Shown: one piece after another, positions 1 through 14,036 of the stretch
Layout: each line of letters starts with the position of its first letter
Position numbering within the stretch: the stretch's first letter is position 1
Assembly (NCBI GenBank): GCA_963693305.1
Contig: OY855913.1
Location: 208,501 to 272,500 of the forward strand
Length of the DNA: 64,000 bases
Origin: Meandrina meandrites
Taxonomy: Eukaryota > Cnidaria > Anthozoa > Scleractinia > Meandrinidae
Reading direction: 5' to 3'
Position numbers and translations under genes: made by a program
The notes under the pieces: generated by a model
Databases searched by the model: none
What the model was told of the DNA's origin: nothing
The model's input: only the letters and a program-made list of their open reading frames with translations

Positions 1-522
1 CAATTAATTGCGTCACACTAAGCTGCAAAGACAGCGCGCGCAAAAACAATTCAATTTAGCCGGAAAACTAAACGTTTCGGCAGTGCTTCCTTCTACAGTA
101 GTAAAAAAAATGTTTGTGCTTCCTCGTGCGCTGTTGGATTAAAATTGTTTTGCTGATAGTTTCAAGTGATGTTGGACGCGTGTTGTTACTGTTTATGTTG
201 CGCGCGCGGCCGTTTCAAATTTGTATGGCGATATAAACAGTCGCGTAACTCGCCTAAAGCCGGCGACACACTTGGCGATTTTATACGCCTATCGCGACTG
301 TTTTGGATTGGCTGTTTTGGATTGGCTTGGATTGGCTGTTTTGGATTGGATTTGGATTCCTGTTTTGGATTGGCTGTTCAAAACAAAGAAATCCCCACGA
401 ACGCACTCCATAATCCATGATTACTACTAGTATTATATCTTTGGTTTTCAAGGTCGGAAACAAAACTTCTAACAAACTGAAAAGTAAAATTACTCAAGAC
501 TTAGCCACCAATTAATTAGTAC

Positions 523-1500
523 CTTGGCTTCAAAGACTTGTCATGTTGGTCTTTCTTCTCACACGAAGCATTACTAAGAACACTATCTACAGTGTCCAAG
601 CTATCATTTTTCAAAAAGTCGTCTTTCAGTTCGTCAAGCGCTTCAACAATTTCCCTCTTGTTTTCTGCATCCGTAAATAAGGCGAGGCGGCAACTCTGAC
701 ACCAGCAAATTCTCTCTAACAGCATATCAGAACTGACGTTGATTAGTGAGTGTAAGTTGCCATCTTGTATGATCCGGGAACAGTTTTCCTTTGGGGCTGT
801 TTCGGTGATGATGTAGAAACAGCCTGGATGTAGAAACTGGAACCAACATAGGCTCTTCTTTACCAGTTTTAACGCAGCAGTTTTTCTTTGTAGCTTGAAG
901 CCCGTATCTGCTGCCTTTTGAAATTCATTTCTGTAAACGGCAACGACTTTGATTTCCACACCGCAAGGATAACAAAGCTCTTCTTTCACTCGTCGAAGTG
1001 TTGCAACTTCACAATTCCTGACAATAAAAATAATCTTGCACATAAATCCCTTACTCCCCTTGTCCAAGCTTGTGTTGGCGTCCTCATCCTTAGCACAAAT
1101 TTTAGATTCTTTCCCTGTTCCAGAACATCTCGTCTGCCCCTCACAATCTCTTTTCCTACAAGTGTCTTTAGATATTATAATTTCTGCATTATCAAAGGAA
1201 AACTGGAGATAAATCCGGTCTCCAGCAAAATCTTCATGTGTGAGGTTTTTCGACTGAAATTTCTCCATGACAACTTCAAACTTATTGATTTGAATCATGG
1301 CGTCTGTATGCCAGGTCTGTGCGTAAGGACAGCTTGGACACTTGCCGTCAACTGACAGTTTCCTGCAACAGTGTGTTGTACAATCATGTCGTGTGGATTG
1401 CTGATCAGCGGCTGCAATCATGCAGGTGATTTCTCCTGTTTGGTCGAGTAATTTTAACTGACCAGTTTTTGAAGAGCTTCGAAGACAACCAATAAGAATC
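523..1500 (-). CDS. CTC1: CTC1 exon 16: central/C-terminal OB-fold region
   Basis: This is the largest CTC1 exon (326 codons, phase 0 at both ends). It follows acceptor TGCAG at 1501-1505 and ends at donor GTACTA (522-517). It opens with ILIGCLRSSSKTGQLKLL, the beta-strand start of an OB fold, and carries the FLHPG strand motif near codon 220, as in the human protein. A four-cysteine cluster, C-C near HCCRKLSVDGKCPSC, resembles a small zinc-binding knuckle. The rest is acidic and ends KSLKPR. Reading on past the donor meets a stop at once, which supports splicing here. Confidence 0.85.
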
Positions 1501-3612
1501 TGCATACAAAAAGAAACGCTGTTAGCCTGAATAACCAGAAATACCTGAAGTGTCTTTAGTTGCTTGTAAGTGAAATTAAAGCCGAGAAACAACCAATCAG
1601 AGGAATGGAATTCTCAAATGTCTCTCAACGGAGCCTGGGTAAGAATTGAGTGTGCGCAAAGATACAGGTCTCTCAATAGGGTAATAATTCCACTCCCGCT
1701 TGTTGGATATGAGATAGTCATAGCCAACTCGGCCTCGTCGGCTATAACTAGGGACTTTAAGAAACCACGACGGCGACGCCGAGGACAACGTCGATTAAAA
1801 AATGAATTTATATTTAGACTATTTAAGCTACGAATCTCGCGATACTCTAAAGTCATTTAGTTTGTTTCTCTCTGTCAAAACTGTCTCAAAACTGAATCTG
1901 CAACACAGCGATAAATTCGAAATAGAAATTTAAGAAGGTCGCTGTCGTGGTTTACGTTCTCCAGACAACCAGAATTTGGTCATTTCACGTTGCTATTTTG
2001 CAGAGGACGGCAAAGAAATGTACCAAAAATTAAAACGCACGTGCACAGCCATTGTTCTACTCATTAAGGGGGGTCCTTCTTAACTACCAATTTGTTGTTA
2101 TGGAAGGTATCTAACCATCGTATTTTGGAAACCAGACTTCCTATGGATATGCTTTTTGCACAACTTTGTTCAATTGAAGAGTCCTTCAAGAGTTTCAAAT
2201 CACGGCCATTTTTGACAAGCCACGTGACCAGAATAGAAAAAACCCTAAAACTCAAAGGGCATCAAGATCTGAAAATTAAAATCAGTGCCAATAGATAAAG
2301 AATGTCCACATGTTTAATGCTTCGTATGGGTTTTATGGAATTCGCATTTTTATAAAAGTTATCACCCTTATTTCTTGACTTTCTTCAGTAGCGTTCCTTT
2401 TTTACGTGTTAATGCTTATTCCTTACGTAGGATTGTAAAGAAGGCTCTGTTATCTCTGATTCTTAAAAAAATATGGAACTCTACCTTCTTTCCTCCAAGT
2501 TTTAGGGATTTTAATTACTAACGCGCGGTTTGGGACTGGCACTAGTTACGCGCGCGCAATGTAAATTTTCTCAAAGCAGGTTTTCCCCTCTAAAAGACTC
2601 ACCATTTAGCAATACAAAACGCTGCAAAATGGCTTGCCACCAAAAATCGTCTTTAGCAATCCCTTAGCAACTGCTCTAGATCTGTAGTTAAGAAGGACCC
2701 CCCTTAAACCTTTTGTTTAGCGACGTTCCCGTTGCCGTTGCCGTTGTGGGTTTCTTAAACTCCCTACTATCTCATGTCCGACAAGCCGGAGTGGAATTAT
2801 TGTTTTATTAAAAACATCTAAATAATTGCAGCACTTGAGCTCCCGGCTGTTCTCATTGACACGTACACCTGCGATTTTTGCGGTCCCCTACCCGGGGATA
2901 ATCCAATGAAAACTCAGGAATTGCAATATATCATGACTAGTTTTAAATAAATCCAGTTAGCATCCTTCGCAGTCGTTATTTAGGTAGCCTGAAACCCAGG
3001 CTAGTAAAACAAACCTTTCCAGGTTTTTTCTTTACTAGTATTTTGCTGAAAGCTAGCGGTCATGTACTCGAAGTCGACTCAAACTGAGTGCATGTGAAAA
3101 TCTTCACTCACCAACGGACGGCCAAGACATTCTTGAGACACAAACTTATAAACCCAGTCTTCTTTTTCCTGTGTCGCTGTGGTTGTATTACTCAAGATTC
3201 CGCTCAGCCAGGGCTCACCAGCGCTCTTCTCACTTACAGTATCTAGGAATTCTTTGATTGTAGGAAGCCAGGGAAATGTCAGTACACTAGCTCTGTTCGG
3301 ATAACACTCATGAGGCACTTCGAAGAATTCATCATAGATGTTTCTTGATTGACCATTTGCAGCAGCTGAGGTGCGTTTTACGAAGGAGAGTAACAACTCC
3401 AATACACTTTCTTTCTTTAAGTGTCTGTAATAAATAAATAAATAATCACTGGATAAGAGTGAATAAGGCAATTTAGAGATTTGTTCAGGGGTTACTTGCT
3501 GGTGTTCTCACCCGTTCTCAATTGAGTCCGTAAATCATAACATATACAACACATCCTCTCTACTTCTTATCATTCAGTTTAATGATCTCTCATGTTAGTT
3601 TTGGGGATAAAG

Positions 3613-3646
<34 letters not shown>

Positions 3647-6600
3647 TTAGCGTGCTCGCTAATACATTCCTCACCTGTTCTGTTTTGAAGAGTAAGATAC
3701 TAGCTGACTTGTCCTGTTAATAAACAGACAATACATTAAAACAAGCATTTTGTAAAATACTCAATCGCTTTAGATTGAATAAGAAAGCACAACAATGAAT
3801 AAAAGGGCCAATTCGCACTAGCGGACAAATTTTGCAACAATTGGTAGATTTCATCACTTGTGTGTCACTTGTTACAGAAAACAAGTGCGAATACGTTTTT
3901 TGAGACCTAGAACTTGTCCAACAATTCAGGAAAACAAAGAAGCAGTTGTGTTTTGATTGGTCCGCCTTGCACGCGCGATACATTTTGTCAAACAATCACA
4001 AAAACAAGTGCGAACGACTTGTTGGACAAGGGCAAATTTTGTCAAAACGGACAAATCTTCAAAGGGGCCGATTGCCTGCCCCAAGGCAGGACATTTCATG
4101 ACAAGTCGCATTCCAACGCCCCTCGTAATGCCAGATAACAATACGTTGTTGATTGGCTATTGTGTTTGGTCTGGATTGTACTAAAAAACAACACGCGAAG
4201 TTTTTCCACGATAGGCGGCAAAACACGTTTGTGTGCCGAGGTGAGGTCGTGGAAGGATGATAATACCGGGGCTGGAACAAAAGAACGCGGAGGGAACCAG
4301 TTTGTGCCGATAAATGGAGGGGAAAAGAAATAGTTTTTTTTGCGACATTTTCCCCGCACGAGCACAAAAACATCAGTACACGCGCACTTCAAATGCAAAT
4401 CGTTTTAAAAAATTTTCACCACGTGGACGCGCCTGATTATTTGATGTTTGCACAAGACGACCGTGCCGAGAAATGTACAAGGATGCCAGAAGCACGTGCA
4501 GAGCTATTGTACTAATAATTACACCTTTTGTTTTCTTCAAAATGTCTCTGACTTGTTGCGACAATTTTGTTTCTGTCAAAAATGTCATGACATTTAAAAC
4601 TTGTCCGCTAGTGCGAATTGGCCCAAAGTCAGAAATTATGCAAATATACTCAAGTCTAGAAGTGCGTGCGAGAAGACAGTAAATTAATATTATTAAGGAA
4701 GTGTAAATATCAGGAATGCCTTCGTGGTCATTCCCTGAGTTGGGGTCTCCTTGGGAATACCACGCTTAAGCTTAATTCCTCGCTATTTTACCTAATATTA
4801 TATCTATAACGTGTAACTTGTCACTTGTGCACAATACTGACCTGTAGAGATGTGAAAATTTATCAAGAACTTTCTCGCACATCTCAAGCAAGTCCACATA
4901 ATCTGCCAGGGTAAGATTTTGCGCTAACAGAGCCAACGGACTTACACGAGGATTGAAAGGCTGCAGAAATGAGTGATATGTTTATTAAAGTTTATAGGTT
5001 ATCATATTTACTCGACTAAGGGCCGCCTCCGTTTGAGCGGCGCATAGAAAAAATATTAAGGACGGTGCCTACTTTTGTTACTGCGCACATCTTCTGCGCA
5101 TCACGCAAGGCATCGATCGCACTAGACGCGCGCGCTAAGGGAATTTGCTCGCTCAAAATGACGAATTCAACTTCGCGACCAAGCGCGCGACTAAAATGCA
5201 AGAAAATTTCGGTTGCAACGAAATCCAGTTAATGGACGTACTAAACCAGGAACAGCGAAAGAGTAACATATCAGTAAGCCCTAAACGCTTATCGATAAAA
5301 ATGGCTCACATTTAACAGTCTGAAACACATCGCTAATCGCTCCAACGTAATCAGCAAACTGCTAACTACATATGGCGTGGTGCACGCGTGAAAAATTGCG
5401 CGAGAAGCAAATATTTAACTCGCTAGGGAGGGGATAGGAAAAGTGTAACTGACCTCAAAAGCGATTCATACAACTCGTATAACTTTTAAAAACGCGTGGT
5501 GACCCATACTTTTTATTTTATAAAATGGAAGTGGTAAGTCTATAGAACACATGATTAATTTTTTGTTCAGTGCAAAAATTGTTTAGGCTGTTTTTCTGGC
5601 CTTGCAAGAGAGAGCTGATAGAGTCAAAAATGGCTCAAGTGCAATCGTTTTGTCAATAAAAACGTGGTTCACGCAGTTTCAAAGATAGTATTTGTTAGTT
5701 ATTTTTAAGATTGTTATATTTAGTGTTGATTTTGTTCATGAAAAACTAAATTCAAAGCTAATTTGTAAGGAAATTTTATTTCCTTTTACTTTCTTTGAAA
5801 ATGCCACGTCAGCACTTTTTTCAAGATTTCAAACCTAATTATCTCGAAAATTTGCGTGGTTACCCCTAATTTTCTTTTTGGATTTTAGTAGCCCTTGGTA
5901 ACATCTACTTCCCTTGCATAGTCATCATCCGGGCAAAAATACCTCGCTATTAGTAGGCACCGTCCTTAAAGAACGTCGTATTTAAGTGTTTTAAAGAAAA
6001 TGGCCCACGTTATATCACCAACTTATTCAAGCCCCGGGTCACGCCATACAATCTTAGAAGCAGCGGGCTAAACGTAGAACAACGCCCTTACAATAGTAGA
6101 TTCTTCCACGGCTCGTATTCTTATATCATCTCTAGAATTTGGAATCAGTTACCGCCGGCAGCAAAAAATGCAGCAAACGTTCCAGCTTTTATCAATCATC
6201 TTAATACAACAAACTTTGGTGGCTGCCAATGCAGTTCTTGTTTTAAATGATTCCTTTATAGACATGTTGTATTTTTATCGTTTTTTAATATTGTATTTTT
6301 AACGCATATTTTTAAGATATTAATAGTATAATAATATTGTATTTTTTAATATATAGTTTTTAAATCTTTTTTTAACATGTATGTCAAACACTTTTATCAT
6401 GAGCCCCTGGCTCGGGAGACTTGGGCAACCACTCCCCGTGTTCTTGACGTAAAATAAATTACCTTACCTTACCTTACCTTAACAATGCAACGCTTAATCG
6501 AAGCATCACTAAACTGAATTGTTCGAGGAGTCAAGAAACAAGTGTGGTAAAACTCGATCTAAACCACGGTTGTTCAAAGGGTGGATAACGCTATCCACCG

Positions 6601-9600
6601 GATAAATCATTATCCAGTGGATAGGATAGTGATTTATCCAGTGGATAGCGTTATCCACGCTTTTGGGCCCGGGATTAAAGTGTTTTTCAGCCCAAAGTGG
6701 CTTCAATGCGGCACTCAATCGAGCAAATACGCTATTTTCTAAGCGTACTATTGGCCTTGAAGGTTTTGCAAAAGGATTAATAAATTGAAGGCTACCATTT
6801 CAACAACATGTCTGCTTTATAAAACAGCTTTTGGTTAAAAACGGTTGGCCACTTAAGGCTGGTTCACACTACCGACGGAATCGGAAGCGGAGTCGGAATC
6901 GGAAGCGCAAGGAGCGTTCCGATCCAGTGTAAATCAAAAAACGGAATCGGAAGCGGAGTCGGAAGCTCGACGTAATCGGAGTCAGAAGGATCAGAAGAGT
7001 TTCTTTTACTTCCGATTCCGCTTCCGCTTCCGTCGCTTCCGATCCAGTGAGAACAAGGTGAACGGAATCGGAATCGGAAGCGGAATTATCAGCCAATCAA
7101 AAAACTATGTAGAGGTGTGTGTTATATTTTATTTCATGCATCCGGGACGTCGAACAAGTTTGTAAAACACTCGCAATCACTTTGAAAACCAAAATACAAA
7201 ACTGACAACATATCGAAAGTAGAGCTCTCTATCTGACGTACGAAGTTCTCTCACAAGGTTTCCAAATTCGCCTTGACTTTTCCTTTTTAAAAATACTCCA
7301 CGTACCCACAACCTTCTCCTTCTCTGGTTCCGTTGCAGACGTGTTCTTCGTCGTATGAGAAGAAAAAGCAAAAGCAAATTAAAAACAGCAGTCTTCTTCA
7401 TCTCCCGGGTTCGCCATCTTGAATGTTTGCAAATGAAAGCGTGGCTTACGCTGAAAGCGAGGCTTACGATTCCGCTTCCGTCGCGCCGATTCACACTAGA
7501 TCAGAACTTTCTTCCGATTCCGACTCCACTTACGACTCCGCTTCCGTCGCTTCCGTCGCTAGTATAAACCAGGCTTTAGAAGCTTTGTACGAAACCAATC
7601 CGCATGGCATGAATATAAGGATAAGCAATAGTATTATCTGTTGCTTGTGCTTATTCTTAGTCAGTGGATAGCATAAGAATGAGTGCCTTTGTTCCCCTTA
7701 TGCCTTTATCCTTGTGTTTATGCGCAGCAATGTAACGATACAAGGGGGAATACTATTTGTATGCATGCAGATAAAATTGATGTTACTACCTTCCAAGGTG
7801 ACGCTAGGGGTGAAAATTTCACCACTCGCACAGTGCTTTGCGTGCAGCAACACAGTCCAAGAGTTTTCTGAAATGATCAAATAAGAAAGAACATCATTTA
7901 GAGTATAACAAGTTGTATTGTAGCAATACTGGAAAAACAGCTCTTGGCCCACTCACTGCTTAGCCAATCGAAAATCCAAACTCGTTTCCAGGCCTGGGGC
8001 CTGGGAACGAAATTAAGTTACCGCGAAAATTGGAAACAATAAGGTACCTTTTACAACCTGGCTAAAACGTCTGGAAATTGTCAAAAAGTAATGAATGAAT
8101 GATAACAGTTCGCTGCTCCTTTTCATTTCATAACATGCTGCTTTCTTTTTTCTCCCCACACAAATAGACCATTTAGATAGTATTGTTTTTAAACTTTAAA
8201 ACTGACATAAAAAGCACTGACCTTTCCCTTCTTACACAAGTGAATATTGTGAGTAGTTACGTGCGCTCCAACGCGCAGGCCGCGACCAAGATTCGGAGAG
8301 GGCTGGTGACTAATATATAACCTGTGAAAGACAATTGGATTCTTCCAATCTGCTCTCGTGACTATTGTTGAAGAAAGCACTGAGGAATCTAAACATTACA
8401 TAACTGAAGTGGACCTACCGGAAGACGTTCAGTGTTTGTATGACTGCAAGCAGAAGTTTTGACTCATGGTCCCAGCTACATAAAAACACTGCATTTCTAA
8501 CATCCGATAAGCGGACACCTCTCCTAAGTGAACACTCAATATGGTCCCAATGGTTTCCGCTTATGGGAGGTTCCATAGTAATTATGTCCCCCAAAGCAAC
8601 ATGAACTTTCGCACTATTACCTTTCTGGATGCTCTTGTTTTCGCGTAGTTAATTAAAGCTCAAACGTATTTTCTCTTGCCAAAACTTATTTCTTAAAAGC
8701 CGTGTTGTAAAAGGATAAGCTTCTGCTGACGTAGTTTTAAAGTTTCGCGCCAGAGGTACCGCAGAGATCGGCTTTAAAAAACCAAGAGATATTTTACCTT
8801 ATTTTATTGTCCAGTTCGAATAGTCCAGCTTCGGGTTTGATGCAATTTGTTATCACACCCTGAAACAGAGTAAATTCAAGGAAAAAGGTCAATTAGACTA
8901 CAAACTAGCCTGAGTAGTCAACGAGGCGCAATATGTTTTGGACTGTAATCATTTAGAGTTTCTACTAAAACAATTAGAAATACCTTTAATGACAGGTTTT
9001 ATACTGTTATCTATTGTAGTATCTACTGAAGCAATAAGACAACTCGCCCCCGTTTCCAATAAGCGATAATCAACTTGGCTGCGATTCTCGATAGACGACC
9101 ATTTAAGTTTAAAATGCGTGTTTGGGATAATGCAGTGTCCATGTCAGTTTCATATTAGTACTAAGTTTAAATATTGTAAAAAAGAGCCAACATTGTTTTT
9201 GGAATGCCAATAAACTATTATTATTATTAGTTGCAAATCGTACATAAGAGAATGATCTAGACAGAAAAATGTTGGCTATTAACAAGCGATTGATAGATAG
9301 ATATATAAAGCCTGTGAAAATGAACACGTTGATATCCACATGTGCAGTTTAATATATGACCATACATACAACTCCCTCCGCACTGGACGATTGGAGAAAC
9401 AAACTCATTTCCTGCGCTCGAGACACTTCTGAGATTCCATACTGATGGTACAGAGCACTACAGATATCTATGGAGCTAGCGCACCACAAATATGCATTTT
9501 TTTCCTGGTTGAATCCTAGATGAGCTCGCAAAATGAGACGTTCTTCCACTCAAGCTATTTCTTGGCAGTTCTGAAGGTCGAAGAGCCAGTTTTGAATTCT

Positions 9601-12600
9601 CCGAAAGTGTCAAGGGAAATTTGATTGCCTCGTCTATGAGATGCTTTTTATATAGGAATGTAAACTGAATCCATCCCTGCGAAACTCTATGTTTGATTGA
9701 ACAGTCTATCACATCTATTCAACTATTGTTTTACTTACTATTTATACATTTTTATCAACTATCTTTTTTGACTTGAATATGACGTTTTCTAAGCTCAACG
9801 TCGAAACATCGTTGTTTTCTAACAAACTTTCTTAATATGCTTTTAAGAAATATTTCATTGCGGTTTTTTATAGTTAAATGTTTTAAAAACTCGCTTCTTA
9901 TTCGTAGTTGTGAAGGTATTTACCGTGTAAGACATGTTGACCAGTGGCCTTGGTCGTGGCGGTTGCAATATTTCTCTGTCATCATTAATCATTGCGTGAC
10001 TGACATCATCTTTTTCTTTTGCAATTCTTGGGCGTTTTGATTCCCCCTGAAAAGTAAAACTGGTGTTCATAAGTACACACTAGCTATAACAATGATCACC
10101 TGACAATGTTTGGTGCAACTGGTCAAAGAAAAAAAATCAGACTTATGACGGACAGGCAGGCAGATGGACAGAGAAGTTTTATGTCTGTGAGGCTTTATTG
10201 TGTTACCATTTAAATGGAAGCCATTGACATTTGAGTACTATTATTGTCGTAAAAGGTGGTTCTAGCCTTTTTAGTCTGTGAATGAAGCCACTGTGTCACC
10301 ATTCCACTGGAAGCCTGTGACCACAACGTTTATGTAGTGTTGTTCATTTTTTGTAAAAAGTTCATCAAATTTGCACACACTCATTCACAGATAAGAGTTT
10401 ACCTGTTTATCTTCAAGAGGTCGTTTCACGCTTTTTGAAACTCTCAATATATTTCCAGGCTGGTATTCACACAGGTCTGAATGAGGCGAGGTGGCAAGAA
10501 CCTTTCTTTCATTTCTTGTTCCCTTGAGAATACAAATATCAGTCTATAACTAAATAGCTCAGAACTTAATCCTCAAACTTTCATGTGCACCCCCCCCCCC
10601 CCCTCCCCACCCTTCTACACACTTACTCTGGTGAAACTACTACAAGGCTTTTTAAAGACTTTCATGATAACCTTCGAGGATCTTCATTTATAATACCTAA
10701 AGATCTTCTAGTACGAAAATCACCAAACTGTGGAATAGGCCTGGATTTGTGAGTCACTGCCCCACCCACTTTCTTCTACTGCCCGCCTACTTTCATTGGT
10801 AAATTCCAACTGTTGCCTTGTCATGTATAATTCACAACTCACTAATTACTTTAGGATCATCATTGAATAAAGCATGGAATAAACGGTCAAAGAGAAATTA
10901 AAAAAAGTTTGATAAAAAGAAGTATTTGCTATTTTTTTTAAAGTGGTGGTGTAGAAACTCTGGTCCTGAATTTACATTTTGGTGCGAAAAATATTTTTAA
11001 CCAAGATCATCTTTCAAGAGAGGTTCAAAGCAGCACTTGTAAACAACAGTGGCAGCAAAGAGATGCAGCACGCGAGCCACAGGAATTTCTGGAATTTGTC
11101 AGCAAAAGTGGGAGAGGCAGCAAGGTGAAAATTTGGCCCTATTCCACAGTTTGGTGATTTTTGTAGTAGGTTCTTTTTGAGTACTGCAAAAAATGTCAAG
11201 AATCTTGCACAATTATCCAGCAAAGATCCTGAAAAAAACCTCATCAAATTCTTGAGGATATTGATTGACCCTTGCAAAGATACATTGCTTTGCAGGGATC
11301 TTTGTTAAGATCTTTGTCAACATTTTGTCTGGAAAATCCCCCAATCACCTTTTTAGTTTGTCCTCAAATCTTTAAGGAGTCCTTGAAATATCCTTAATTA
11401 TCTTTTGCGATCTTTGTCAGGTCTGAAGATTTCACAGATCTGTAACGATCCTTTAAGATAGATCTTGCAATGGGTCTATTGGAGGCCACTTCCAGATACT
11501 TGAATATATTGGGACAAAATAGTCATGAATTTCTGTAGAATTTTAACATATTTAACTAATTCATCAGTGGCTAAATGAAAGTGATAATAACAATAACACT
11601 TACCCTTTACTTATATAGCACCATTTCTAGTAGTTAACCAACAGTGCTTAACAATATTACTTAATAAGTATACAAATATTATGTTACTAAGATCATAGTA
11701 CTTTCATACAAATGAACAAACAACTAAAAACTTATAAGATAAAAATGAATGGCTAAATAAGTAGTAGATATGAGTTAATCACCCAGAGTTCAAACTGTCA
11801 GTGCTCTTACTAGTCTAACTTTCATATGCTCTTGTTTCTGCACCACACGTTGGCCATGGCCAATGAAAATAAAGCAAACTCCAGTCCAAACTCTTATCCC
11901 TCAACAATTTTACAGTGAAACCCAATAAACCATGAACATGTAAAGTTATTTCTGGAATGTTTATTGTTTGGTGACCAATCAGATGGGAGAAGAAACCGCA
12001 AGATGTAACGGCAATAAACCGCAAGAGTAACAAGCTGAAAGGTTGAAAACAACAAACAATCCAGAAATAACTTTAGATGTTTATGGTTTTATGGGTTTCA
12101 CTGTCTTAATTCTCATTTGATCAAATCTTGAATTATTATTGTTATAATAATAACAAATTCTTGCTGTTGTTCCTATTATTTACCTTGTTCATTGTTGTTT
12201 CTCTCAGCTTATGGAATACATATTGCTTACCAACTTGCAGGAAATTATGCCAGAACATAAATTGTTCACCCTAGGGAAAAAAAATGAGAGAATGGCCAAA
12301 AAATGTACAAAGACTTAAATGCATGTGCAGAGTTTTTTTGTATGTTTAGAGTTATTATTCTGCTTATTAAACCTTTTGTTTGGTGGTATTCTCGTTCATG
12401 TTGATGAGCTCTCTATTTTCATTCAGGACTGCTTATGAATGTTAGCCACTTAAAGTTAATGCACCCTCTCAAACTTGAAAATAATATTAAATATTGTTGT
12501 TGACAATTAAGGCTGATTCAATCCAGATGAAGAAGTGATGTACACATATCCACATGTCAGTCCATGTTATGAAATGAGATATTAGGGAGACACCTTATAC

Positions 12601-13978
12601 TGCATTACAATAAAAAGTACAATGGCAAAAATCAAGAAGTTAACACAGATTTATAAATTTAATAGGTATCACAATACATCATTTAAAAAATCTTTCCAAA
12701 AGCTTTTGAATCCTACCTGAACAACAACTGAGGTAGTAAGATTTGTCACTGGACAAGAAAGTTTGACCAAAAAGAAAGGCTTTCCAATACTTGCCATACT
12801 GTTCAAAAAATAGAGTTACACAATAACAGTGATCAATTTCCAGAAATCTTACTTTCAGTAAAGAGACAGTGAGCAAAGATGCTGATATTATCAACAAGTA
12901 GCAAGCTTCATACACGAGACGAAACCTTCATATGCCAGTCTCCAAGCCTGCATAGCAGGTGCAGGAGCAACACCAAAATTTGTGTCACCAATTAGTGGTT
13001 TGCACTAGGTGATTCCACACATTAATATTGTTCTCATTCCTTCCTTCCTTCTTTCCTCACACATTCACCTTTTTATTACCAACAGAATTTACTAATTAAA
13101 ACATCTGAAATAAAATTGAAATTTCAAACTTGGCAGAACTTAGTTCTTACCTGTGAATTGGGCTCAGGGCATAAATATTTCCATGGATATTAAGGTTGAC
13201 AGTCAAACTACAAAGACACAAACAAAACAGATGTCATAAAAAGATAATTACAAATCAACTTTGATTTTCTCTACTTTCACTATCAGCACTCACTTTCTTC
13301 CTGCACACTTATCCTACCCTTTCCCCTCTTCTATTATGCTCCCTATTTGGAATACACAGTCATACATATTCAACCTTCATTGACTCTTACCAATTGAAAG
13401 CAAACTTTATAATGTACATTGGTCAAGATTTCAACAATGTTCTGTTCTTTGATTTTGAATTCACTCTTTGTAAGTGAAACACACAGTCATGTGATTTTCA
13501 GCACCTTCTATCCTGCTGGAGCTCTTTGATGGTCATGACATTACACATATCCAGTTTGTTATCGTGTGAACTTCTTCTTGTAACAAGGATTGGTGCACAT
13601 GCCCTAATGACCTCAAAATAACCATGTCCATCCTCTGAATATGACAACAAGCACTTAATTAGCACCACAAATATCCTGCATATATAATGTACAATGTATG
13701 CCTTGGAATTAAATTAAAGTCACTGCGAGTCTTTCATCGTCTAATATAAAAAATTAAGTCAGATTGCACTTGTCAAAGATTGCTGTTGTCCTTAAGGGTT
13801 GATGTTTTATATACAAAAGTTGCATGGAAAATACAGAACAGTGCTTTAATGTATTGATAACACATCTCTCTGCCCTATGTACATATTGTATTAATAATGA
13901 TAATTAATAATAATAATAAAATAATATTCTTACAAATTATTATTATTATTATTATTAATAAAGATTATTATTATTATC

Positions 13979-14036
<58 letters not shown>

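Noticed and set aside
6869..7567. Several open frames on both strands with Ser/Arg/Phe-rich products
   Set aside because: They come from CGGAAT/CGGAAGC simple repeats within a TIR element.
9349..9712. Two overlapping minus-strand frames of 66 and 78 codons
   Set aside because: Lie in a CTC1 intron; flanking exons 10 and 11 join directly in phase and nothing recognisable is encoded.
11014..11277. 87-codon minus-strand frame
   Set aside because: Falls in repeat-rich intron with short inverted motifs; no conserved features.
12679..12915. 78-codon minus-strand open frame overlapping CTC1 exon 7
   Set aside because: It is in the wrong frame; the phase-consistent exon 12717-12798 gives the conserved CTC1 sequence.
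13391..13463. Possible extra CTC1 exon (minus strand) with AG/GT edges
   Set aside because: Including it breaks the phase into the next exon; skipping it joins exon 5 to exon 6 perfectly and matches the human spacing.
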